DNA from: an uncultured Bacilli bacterium
Lineage (GTDB): Bacteria; Bacillota_I; Bacilli_A; RF39; UBA660
Reading direction: 5' to 3'
DNA: 6,874 nt
Assembly: GCA_910577075.1 (NCBI GenBank)
Contig: CAJTKV010000065.1
Coordinates: forward strand, 1 to 6,874
Positions within the stretch are counted from its first letter, which is position 1. Each line of letters begins with the position of its first letter. The position numbers and the translations under genes are program-made. Positions 1 to 4,869 of this stretch are shown here, piece by piece. The notes below the pieces were generated by a model that was given only the letters and a program-made list of their open reading frames with translations, had not been told where the DNA came from and made no database searches.

Positions 1-60
1 AATTCAGCTTATTTAAATATGAATATAGATGGTAATAATAATATATCAGGATTATTTTAG
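1..60 (+). CDS. C-terminal end of an unidentified protein (partial)
   Basis: Frame 1 is open from the window edge to a TAG at 58-60, giving a 19-residue tail that is Asn-rich and ends in ISGLF. It is followed within about 15 bases by a convincing intrinsic terminator, which supports a real gene end rather than a chance open frame. Nothing in the tail identifies the family. Its Asn/Gly-rich composition resembles the N-terminus of the next protein, but this is low-complexity sequence and not evidence of homology. The start and product lie outside the window. Confidence 0.5.
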   Translation, partial: NSAYLNMNIDGNNNISGLF

Positions 61-73
61 TATTAAATTTATT

Positions 74-105
74 AAACAGTATTTGTATTAAATATTGTTT
101 TTTTT
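74..105 (+). terminator. Intrinsic terminator of the upstream gene
   Basis: An 11-bp stem (74-84 paired with 90-100, one G-U pair) encloses a 5-base loop (85-89) and is followed by a run of T through 105. The stem is AT-rich, so it is weaker than usual, but stem plus T-run directly after a stop codon is typical. It overlaps the proposed promoter of the next gene. Confidence 0.65.
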
Positions 106-112
106 ATATAAT
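83..112 (+). promoter_or_regulatory. Candidate sigma-A promoter for the Thr-rich membrane protein
   Basis: A perfect TATAAT lies at 107-112, with TTGTAT at 83-88 as the -35 box and an 18-base spacer. Transcription would start near 119 and give a leader of about 30 bases containing the Shine-Dalgarno site. A second perfect TATAAT at 124-129 would start RNA at about 136, inside the Shine-Dalgarno site, so it is less likely. The -35 box falls inside the upstream terminator hairpin. Confidence 0.45.
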
Positions 113-148
113 TTTGTTACAATTATAATAGAATAAGAGGTTTAGAAT

Positions 149-700
149 ATGGATGGTAATGGTACAAATAATAACCCTAATAATAATCAAGTTGTTAACA
201 CTAATAGTGCCAATAATAATCTTGGAGAAAATACTGCTATATCTGCTCAAAAATCCCTAAAAGATCATATGGCGGAAAATGAGAAGAATAATAAGCCCAA
301 AGTTAATATTATGAATATTTTTATTTATATCCTAATGATTATTATTGTAATTATTTGTGCTGTTTTGTTATTGCATTTCTGTGATAGTAGCAAATTAAAA
401 GAGCAGCAGACGACGAAATTGATGACGACAACTGTTAATTTTGACGGGCCATCGACAACTCTTCCATCGGCTCAAGCCAATTATCAGACGACAACTACTA
501 TTGCTACTAAAGCCACGCATTTAGTTGTACCTAATGGAAATGGAGCCAATAGTTACTATGATACGACCAAAGTTAAGACAACTAGTACCGAATATTTTAC
601 GCGAAGGCCAGTATCTTCAACTAGGAATACTTATGCGCCAACTAGAAGTACCAATGTGACAACTTCGACGTCAACAACTGTCAATAAAAATGCTGAATAA
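149..700 (+). CDS. Single-pass membrane protein with Asn-rich head and Thr-rich outer stalk, unknown function
   Basis: This 183-residue protein matches no family I recognise. Residues 1-30 are dominated by Asn, residues 31-53 are charged and polar, and residues 54-77 form one strongly hydrophobic membrane helix. Residues 78-183 are rich in Thr and Ser with repeated TT/TTT clusters (for example 93-95, 114-117, 171-178) and scattered Pro. The charged flanks fit an inside head and outside tail, but orientation is inferred. The stalk looks disordered and would suit O-glycosylation or a surface spacer. There is no LPXTG sorting motif and no lipobox. The ATG has a good Shine-Dalgarno site (TAAGAGG at 134-140, spacing 8). 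The gene sits just upstream of the capsule-type tyrosine-phosphorylation genes, with its own promoter and a 118-base gap after it, so a functional link is only suggestive. Confidence 0.75.
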   Translation: MDGNGTNNNPNNNQVVNTNSANNNLGENTAISAQKSLKDHMAENEKNNKPKVNIMNIFIYILMIIIVIICAVLLLHFCDSSKLKEQQTTKLMTTTVNFDGPSTTLPSAQANYQTTTTIATKATHLVVPNGNGANSYYDTTKVKTTSTEYFTRRPVSSTRNTYAPTRSTNVTTSTSTTVNKNAE

Positions 701-756
701 ACCATTAAAAATGAGTATATAAAGTGAAAAGCAGATAAGAAAATGCCAACTTTTCC

Positions 757-785
757 TTTATTTTTGGATATTACTATCATATAAT
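757..785 (+). promoter_or_regulatory. Candidate promoter of cpsB
   Basis: A perfect TATAAT at 780-785 has a weak -35 (TTTATT, 757-762) at 17 bases. The predicted start near 792 gives a leader of about 27 bases with a strong Shine-Dalgarno site (AAAGGGGTG, 806-814). The poor -35 box suggests the promoter may need help or be regulated; the -10 box lies inside a palindrome. Confidence 0.5.
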
Positions 786-791
786 GATAGT
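773..791 (+). repeat. 8-bp inverted repeat centred on the cpsB -10 box (possible operator)
   Basis: ACTATCAT (773-780) and ATGATAGT (784-791) are perfect inverted copies separated by ATA. The -10 hexamer at 780-785 sits at the centre. No T-run follows, so it is not a terminator. A dimeric repressor bound here would block RNA polymerase; that role is inferred. Confidence 0.55.
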
Positions 792-818
792 GATGCAGTT
801 TGTGTAAAGGGGTGAATT

Positions 819-1535
819 ATGAAAGATTTACATAGCCATTTTTTACCGGGAGTAGATGATGGAGCACACTCAATGAAGACGACATTATTAATGCTTAAAA
901 ATGCCAAAGAACATGGTGTATGTGATATTATGTTTACACCACATTATATTATTGACAGTAAATATGAATCTTCTAAAGAAGATAATATGGCTATTTTTGA
1001 AGAATTAAAAAGTGTTGCTGATTACATGGGAATAAATATATATCTAGGAAATGAAGTATATTGCAATGCTAATATCCTAGAAGTATATAAAGAAGGCAAG
1101 ATAGCCACTTTAAACAACAGTCGCTATATGCTTATTGAAATTCCGATGTATAGTAAAATGAATAATGTTAAAAGTATATTCTTTGAACTTATAAGTAATG
1201 ACATTATACCGATTCTTGCCCATCCAGAACGATATACTGCATACTATAATGACTTTGACTTTTTTTACGATTTGCGCAAGATGGGAGTATTAATGCAAAT
1301 AAACTTTCCATCATTAGTTGGTGAATATGGATCTCATGCCAAAAAGATGGCGAAGATGCTGCTAAAATATAATTTGATCAGTTTTGTAGGAAGCGATATT
1401 CATGATTATAAAGAGGATAAATATGCCGGAATTCCCAAGGCTGAAAAGATTATAAAAAAATTAGTGGGAGAGGCAAAGTTTACAGAGATAACCGATACTA
1501 ATTTTGAAAAAGTTATAAATAATGAAGAAATTTAG
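819..1535 (+). CDS. cpsB: CpsB/Wzb-type PHP-domain protein-tyrosine phosphatase
   Basis: This 238-residue protein has the full length of the family (Streptococcus pneumoniae CpsB is about 243). It is the metal-dependent phosphatase of the PHP superfamily that removes phosphate from the tyrosine tail of the CpsD kinase in the cytoplasm and so tunes capsule or exopolysaccharide assembly. Metal-site motifs are present in order: HSH at residues 5-7, DDG at 13-15, PH with His42, GNE with Glu79, LIE with Glu107, AHPERY with His135 and Arg138, and SDIH with Asp193 and His195. The ligand roles come from family knowledge. There is no signal peptide or membrane helix. The start is fixed by a strong Shine-Dalgarno site six bases upstream. 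The kinase gene follows after about 80 bases and has its own promoter, so phosphatase and kinase can be expressed separately. B. subtilis YwqE is the equivalent in other Firmicutes. Confidence 0.93.
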   Translation: MKDLHSHFLPGVDDGAHSMKTTLLMLKNAKEHGVCDIMFTPHYIIDSKYESSKEDNMAIFEELKSVADYMGINIYLGNEVYCNANILEVYKEGKIATLNNSRYMLIEIPMYSKMNNVKSIFFELISNDIIPILAHPERYTAYYNDFDFFYDLRKMGVLMQINFPSLVGEYGSHAKKMAKMLLKYNLISFVGSDIHDYKEDKYAGIPKAEKIIKKLVGEAKFTEITDTNFEKVINNEEI

Positions 1536-1563
1536 TTTATGTTGTTTTAATATATGTTATAAT
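1536..1563 (+). promoter_or_regulatory. Extended -10 promoter in front of cpsD
   Basis: TGTTATAAT at 1555-1563 is a perfect extended -10 element; TTTATG at 1536-1541 is a weak -35 at 16 bases. RNA would start near 1570, which leaves a leader of about 44 bases before the ATG at 1614 and makes a start at 1575 unlikely. Some read-through from cpsB is also possible, because I see no terminator between the genes. Confidence 0.6.
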
Positions 1564-1595
1564 GAACATATTGTATGAAAATAACAGAGAATAGA

Positions 1596-1607
1596 GTGAG
1601 GAAGGAA
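1596..1607 (+). promoter_or_regulatory. Shine-Dalgarno site that fixes the cpsD start
   Basis: GTGAGGAAGGAA contains two overlapping good sites (GAGG and AAGGA), with AAGGA seven bases before the ATG at 1614. The in-frame ATG at 1575 has no such site. Confidence 0.8.
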
Positions 1608-1613
1608 ATAAAT

Positions 1614-2294
1614 ATGGTAGAAGAATTAGAATTATTATCTAATCCCAAATCGAGAGTAGCAGAAGCAGTTAAAACCATTAGAACAAATCTAGAATTTAGT
1701 TCCGTAGATGGTGAAAATACCAAAATCATGCTTACTTCAACTGCTCCAGAGGAAGGAAAGAGTTTTATTACAGCTTGTTTAGCACAATCATATGCTGCTT
1801 CAGGCAAGAAAGTGTTGATTATTGACTGCGATTTGCGTAGAGGTCGTCAATACGAAATATTTGGAGTTTCCAATAGTAAGGGACTTTCTAATATTTTAAT
1901 ATCTGACTTAGAAGGGGCAAGAATAGAAACTATTAAGACGAAATTAAAAGGTGTTTACCTATTGCCAGGAGGAACAATTCCCCCAAATCCAAGTGAATTG
2001 CTTGAAAGTAAGAAGATGAAGGATATTATTGAAATGTTAGAGCAAGATTATGACATTTTGTTATTTGACTGTCCTCCAGTAATTGGTTTATCAGACTCTT
2101 TGATTGTTACGAAATATGTCAATACGACAGTTATTGTTGCTGCATATAAAATAACACCAACAGAGATGTTAAAGAAAACCGTAAAAACCTTAGAAGGAGT
2201 TAATGCTAAAATAGCTGGCGTAATATTCAATAAAGTACCTTCAGTTAGCAACGGATACTATAATAGATATTATGACAATTATTATAGTGGTTAG
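1614..2294 (+). CDS. cpsD: CpsD/Wze-type bacterial tyrosine kinase (BY-kinase)
   Basis: This 226-residue cytoplasmic autokinase works with the membrane activator CpsC to control polysaccharide chain length and export. Motifs in order: Walker A with APEEGKS (44-50), Walker A' VLIIDCDLRRG (67-77), LLPGG (116-120), Walker B ILLFDCPP (148-155), and a C-terminal tyrosine cluster with six Tyr in the last 12 residues (215, 216, 219, 220, 223, 224), the usual autophosphorylation tail. The N-terminal EAVKTIRTN (17-25) is the ring-forming ExxRxxR motif of the family, but Lys20 replaces the first Arg. There is no membrane helix, so this is the Firmicute split type rather than the fused proteobacterial Wzc. 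I chose the ATG at 1614, not the in-frame ATG at 1575, because of the Shine-Dalgarno site and the promoter. The gap to cpsC is 17 bases, consistent with co-transcription. Confidence 0.93.
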   Translation: MVEELELLSNPKSRVAEAVKTIRTNLEFSSVDGENTKIMLTSTAPEEGKSFITACLAQSYAASGKKVLIIDCDLRRGRQYEIFGVSNSKGLSNILISDLEGARIETIKTKLKGVYLLPGGTIPPNPSELLESKKMKDIIEMLEQDYDILLFDCPPVIGLSDSLIVTKYVNTTVIVAAYKITPTEMLKKTVKTLEGVNAKIAGVIFNKVPSVSNGYYNRYYDNYYSG

Positions 2295-2311
2295 GAAGAG
2301 GGGAAGTTTAT

Positions 2312-3352
2312 ATGGAAGAAATAGATATTAGTCAATTACTAAATTATTATAAATCTAAAATTATCTATATCGTATTTGCTATGGCCATTGCATTTTGTCT
2401 ATCAAGTATCTATGTAAATAAGTTTAGAGTACCAGAGTATACTAGTTCAACGACTATTCTTTTAAATCAAGCGAATTCTAATAATGCAATATCGGCAAAT
2501 GATTTAAGTTTGAATAAACAATTAGTTACTACATATAGTGAGATTATAAGAAGTAAGAGAGTATTGAGACAGACAATTGAAGAATTAAATCTTGATTCAA
2601 CATATGGTCAGTTGTATTCAAAGATTGCCGTTAGTGCCGTTAATGATACATCAATTATTCGTATAAGTGTTACGGATGAAAATGCCGAATTAGCTGCTGC
2701 TATCGCCAATAATATTGCCGGAGTGTTCACCAAGGAAATAGTTGATATTTATAAGATTGAAAATATTAGTATAATAGACACCGCCGAGGAAAGTGAAACA
2801 CCTTCATCAGCATCCATTACCAAAATAGTTGGTATAGCAACAATTGCCGGAGCTTTCGTAGCTGTAGCAGCCATATTCCTAATCTTCTATTTTGATACAA
2901 CAATCAAAAATGAAGAGGATATCGAAAAAGCTACTGGATTACCTGTTATTGGTCTTGTACCTATCAGTCGTGAGAAAGTCAAAGCATCGCAACATAGAAA
3001 ATACTATAAAGACCTTGCTAAGAAGCATATGTCGGATATTGAAGCACCATTATTACCTATTGAGAAGGAAATCGTGGAAGTTGACGATGAAGATGAAGAT
3101 ATTAAACGTATGATGTCTAAGAATCAAGTAGATATAAAAGTCACTAAATCAGATGCTAAGAAAAGTTCAAGTGATGTAAAAAAAGAGACAAAAAAGAGAG
3201 TAGCAAAACCAGTGCCAATTGATGTTGATGAAATTGAAACGCAAAAGAAGCCCGTTAAGATTGAACCAATCGATGATGATTTTGACAATACAAAAGTCTT
3301 GGCTACAAGGACGAGAAAGAAATATTACGATAAGAGTAATTTAGATGATTAA
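2312..3352 (+). CDS. cpsC: CpsC/Wzd-type (Wzz) chain-length regulator and kinase activator with a long cytoplasmic tail
   Basis: This 346-residue membrane protein has the Wzz layout: a short N-terminus, membrane helix 1 at about 18-36, an extracytoplasmic domain to about 168 including VPEYTSSTTILLNQ (40-53), and membrane helix 2 at about 171-194. The typical juxtamembrane segment follows, DTTIKNEEDIEKATGLPVIG (195-214). The usual protein stops near residue 230, where this segment activates the kinase. Here about 130 further residues follow (219-346): highly charged, Lys/Asp/Glu-rich and probably disordered, with an acidic run at 258-263, two similar KPVxI segments (299-303 and 313-317) and two YY pairs flanked by Lys (231-232 and 338-339). 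The open frame is continuous into a terminator, so I see no frameshift. The Shine-Dalgarno site (GAGGGG) lies about eight bases before the ATG. It is probably co-transcribed with cpsD and is the last gene of the set. Confidence 0.9.
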   Translation: MEEIDISQLLNYYKSKIIYIVFAMAIAFCLSSIYVNKFRVPEYTSSTTILLNQANSNNAISANDLSLNKQLVTTYSEIIRSKRVLRQTIEELNLDSTYGQLYSKIAVSAVNDTSIIRISVTDENAELAAAIANNIAGVFTKEIVDIYKIENISIIDTAEESETPSSASITKIVGIATIAGAFVAVAAIFLIFYFDTTIKNEEDIEKATGLPVIGLVPISREKVKASQHRKYYKDLAKKHMSDIEAPLLPIEKEIVEVDDEDEDIKRMMSKNQVDIKVTKSDAKKSSSDVKKETKKRVAKPVPIDVDEIETQKKPVKIEPIDDDFDNTKVLATRTRKKYYDKSNLDD

Positions 3353-3376
3353 AACGATTATATAATCGTTTTTTTT
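3351..3376 (+). terminator. Perfect-palindrome intrinsic terminator after cpsC
   Basis: Bases 3351-3372 are a perfect 22-bp palindrome that can fold as a 9-bp stem with a 4-base ATAT loop, and T runs from 3369 to 3376. It overlaps the cpsC stop codon by two bases, so it ends the cps set exactly at cpsC. The A-run on the other strand could allow some bidirectional use. Confidence 0.9.
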
Positions 3377-3389
3377 AATACTTAATCTT

Positions 3390-3424
3390 ATAAATGCACC
3401 AACAAAATATGTTTAAGCATTTAT
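3390..3424 (+). repeat. Two-tier inverted repeat between cpsC and the unknown gene
   Basis: ATAAATGC (3390-3397) pairs with GCATTTAT (3417-3424). Inside it AACA (3401-3404) pairs with TGTT (3410-3413), leaving a symmetric 3/3 internal loop. No T-run follows. It lies upstream of the proposed promoter of the next gene, so if functional it would act as a DNA site or in read-through RNA. This may be chance in AT-rich DNA. Confidence 0.3.
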
Positions 3425-3461
3425 TTAAATCTGTAAACACTTTGTTATTATATACTTTTGT

Positions 3462-3492
3462 TTTACATAATAAGTTAGGATTATTGTATAAT
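3462..3492 (+). promoter_or_regulatory. Candidate promoter of the unknown gene
   Basis: A perfect TATAAT at 3487-3492 is preceded by TTTACA (3462-3467, five of six matches to the consensus -35) with a rather long 19-base spacer. RNA would start near 3499, just before the Shine-Dalgarno site. Confidence 0.5.
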
Positions 3493-3500
3493 AAAAAGAG

Positions 3501-3510
3501 AAGGAAGTGA
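3501..3510 (+). promoter_or_regulatory. Shine-Dalgarno site that fixes the start of the unknown gene
   Basis: AAGGAAGTGA differs from the full anti-Shine-Dalgarno complement AAGGAGGTGA at one base and ends five bases before the ATG at 3516. An in-frame GTG at 3507 is part of this site, so it cannot be the start. Confidence 0.8.
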
Positions 3511-3515
3511 TTTAT

Positions 3516-4364
3516 ATGTTTGGTCTTATGTATGATGCTAAGAAAGATAAATGTAAGATTTTATCATATGATGATTTCCTTATGAATATGGATGAAAAGT
3601 CCAAGAAACGCTTAATCGAATTAGATACTAAGATTGCTACCTTTAAAGATGAATTAGAAAGCGAAGGATTCACTTTTGATGAGTGTTCATGTGTTGCTAG
3701 CAATATTCAAATTTTGCGCAATCAATTTGGCTTTTATGTCGATGAAACAAATTCCCTAGATAGTAAGGAAGCTTATGCGACCTATCAATGTGGTCTAGAG
3801 TTTTATCAGGAATTTAGTCAAAAATTCAATATGCTTCACCGAATCCTTATTGAAAAAGAATATATCATGAATGGAAATTATTTATGCAAAAAGAGAATCA
3901 GGGAAGATATGAACTATTTTTCCGCATCTTTGGGCTATGGATTAAGTCGCCAAAAAAGAATTTATGAAGATAGACCAGAGCATCCTAGCATGGAATATCA
4001 AAGATTAGTTATCATGTTAGATGTTATAAGTGATGGTTATACTAGCAATAAAGATGAGATAATTGAACGCTGTATGGAAAAGTTGAGGGAATCTCTACTA
4101 CCTAGATTTAGTATAGAAGTTAAAAAAATTGGTGACAAGTATGGAAGAGATTTTGATGGTTCTTGTGGCGTATTGGTAATTGATCGAACATTAGGCGAGA
4201 TGGAAATGCTTTATGAGTTTGATGGATTAAATATAAGTAAAAATCCCTATGACAAGTATTTTTCTCAAAATAGACCCTATCTAGATATCTATCTAAGAAT
4301 TATCACATACTGCCTTAAAGATGAACTATTATATGATTTTTCAGAACAAAAAGAACTAATTTAG
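3516..4364 (+). CDS. Conserved-looking soluble protein, function unknown
   Basis: I do not recognise this 282-residue protein. It has no signal peptide or membrane helix and is probably cytoplasmic. Residues 26-50 and about 95-130 look helical and charged. A mixed region at about 200-235 contains what look like short strands (FSIEVKKIG, CGVLVIDRT, EMEMLYEFDG). The C-terminal part (255-275) is hydrophobic-aromatic with LDIYLRIITYCLKDELL. Cysteines are scattered (13, 57, 59, 92, 124, 186, 217, 266) without a zinc-finger spacing. The protein is rich in Tyr, Glu and Lys and has no low-complexity stretch, so it looks like a real folded protein. The start is ATG 3516, set by the Shine-Dalgarno site. 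It has its own promoter and terminator and lies between the cps set and HU, so the context does not reveal a role. Confidence 0.8.
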   Translation: MFGLMYDAKKDKCKILSYDDFLMNMDEKSKKRLIELDTKIATFKDELESEGFTFDECSCVASNIQILRNQFGFYVDETNSLDSKEAYATYQCGLEFYQEFSQKFNMLHRILIEKEYIMNGNYLCKKRIREDMNYFSASLGYGLSRQKRIYEDRPEHPSMEYQRLVIMLDVISDGYTSNKDEIIERCMEKLRESLLPRFSIEVKKIGDKYGRDFDGSCGVLVIDRTLGEMEMLYEFDGLNISKNPYDKYFSQNRPYLDIYLRIITYCLKDELLYDFSEQKELI

Positions 4365-4366
4365 GC

Positions 4367-4407
4367 GAAAAAGTGCGTTTTTATGTCGATATTTGCACTT
4401 TTTTCTT
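4367..4407 (+). terminator. Intrinsic terminator after the unknown gene
   Basis: AAAAAGTGC (4368-4376) pairs with GCACTTTTT (4395-4403) across an 18-base loop, and the T-rich run extends to 4407. It starts two bases after the stop codon. The loop is longer than usual but the stem is perfect. Confidence 0.8.
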
Positions 4408-4434
4408 GCATTTAATAGTTTAATTTGGTAAATT
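4406..4434 (+). promoter_or_regulatory. Candidate promoter of the HU gene
   Basis: TTGCAT (4406-4411) and TAAATT (4429-4434) are 17 bases apart, and TGG just before the latter makes it an extended -10 element. The predicted start is near 4441. The -35 box overlaps the end of the preceding terminator. TATATG at 4436-4441 is an alternative -10 with a poorer -35. Confidence 0.45.
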
Positions 4435-4440
4435 TTATAT

Positions 4441-4459
4441 GTAGGGTAGCAATGCCTAC
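4441..4459 (+). repeat. Small hairpin at the predicted 5' end of the HU mRNA
   Basis: GTAGG (4441-4445) pairs with CCTAC (4455-4459) around a 9-base loop. If transcription starts at about 4441, the hairpin is at the very 5' end of the message, where such stems often protect RNA from 5'-end-dependent decay. The Shine-Dalgarno site (GGGAGG, 4475-4480) stays free. Confidence 0.4.
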
Positions 4460-4489
4460 GAAATAAAAATATATGGGAGGTACATTTAT

Positions 4490-4762
4490 ATGTCAAGAAC
4501 TGAATTAGTAGAATTTATTGCTGCAGATGCTGGATTAACTAAGGCTGATGCTGCTAAAGCTGTAGATAGCTTTTGGAAAGGTGTAACAAAAGGTCTTAAA
4601 GAAAGTCAAAAAGTTACTTTTGTAGGACAAGGAACTTTCACTGCAAAAGTTAGACCTGCACGTGAAGGAATCAATCCTTTAACTAAAGAACCTATGAAAA
4701 TTCCTGCTAAGACTGTTGTTAATTTCAAAGCTGGAAGCAAATTAAAAGATTCTCTTAACTAA
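4490..4762 (+). CDS. hup: HU-family histone-like DNA-binding protein
   Basis: This 90-residue protein is the standard length of HU, the dimeric nucleoid protein that bends and compacts DNA without strong sequence preference. The N-terminal helices (residues 3-38) carry the usual pattern ELVEFIA...GLTKADAAKAVDSF. The body strand VGQGTF (45-50) is followed by the DNA-minor-groove arm with REGINPLTKEPMKIPA (58-73), where Pro63 is the intercalating proline, and the closing FKAGSKLKDSLN. Codon use favours GCT, GGA and CTT and looks smoother than in the neighbours, as expected of a highly expressed gene. The Shine-Dalgarno site GGGAGG lies nine bases before the ATG. The gene is a single-gene unit with its own promoter and terminator. 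HU versus IHF is settled for HU by the general Firmicute pattern and the lack of IHF-specific context. Confidence 0.97.
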   Translation: MSRTELVEFIAADAGLTKADAAKAVDSFWKGVTKGLKESQKVTFVGQGTFTAKVRPAREGINPLTKEPMKIPAKTVVNFKAGSKLKDSLN

Positions 4763-4769
4763 GAAATCT

Positions 4770-4797
4770 AAAAGAACTCTTAATGGGTTCTTTTTTT
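4770..4797 (+). terminator. Intrinsic terminator of the HU gene
   Basis: A 10-bp stem (4770-4779 with 4785-4794, one T-G pair) has a 5-base loop TTAAT and a T-run at 4791-4797. It begins eight bases after the stop codon and is a strong, textbook-shaped terminator. Confidence 0.92.
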
Positions 4798-4822
4798 GTT
4801 GTAAAGTAACAGTTAATACACG

Positions 4823-4851
4823 TTGAAGTAAAAACTTATTTGTTTTATAAT
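4823..4851 (+). promoter_or_regulatory. Sigma-A promoter of the M15B peptidase gene
   Basis: TTGAAG (4823-4828) and a perfect TATAAT (4846-4851) are separated by the ideal 17 bases. RNA would begin near 4858, giving a very short leader of about 12 bases that holds only the GAGGA part of the Shine-Dalgarno site. Confidence 0.75.
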
Positions 4852-4869
4852 TGAAGTGAGGATAATGAT

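Noticed and set aside
735..765. Possible weak terminator after the Thr-rich protein gene (GAAAA/TTTTC stem with T-rich sequence after it)
   Set aside because: Only five clean base pairs, all but one A-T, with the next positions mismatched; too weak to annotate.
1547..1807. Antisense open frame of 86 codons across the cpsD start
   Set aside because: It lies opposite a clearly coding gene and its promoter, has no convincing family motif, and reflects the complement of the CpsD frame.
2048..2251. Antisense open frame of 67 codons inside cpsD
   Set aside because: Fully opposite the conserved kinase sequence, with no supporting signals.
819..3352. A novel defence or mobile system built from the phosphatase, ATPase and membrane protein
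   Set aside because: All three proteins match the CpsB, CpsD and CpsC families motif by motif, and no integrase, repeats or attachment sites are seen.
3507..3515. GTG start at 3507 for the unknown gene
   Set aside because: The GTG is part of the Shine-Dalgarno sequence itself; ATG 3516 has the correct spacing.
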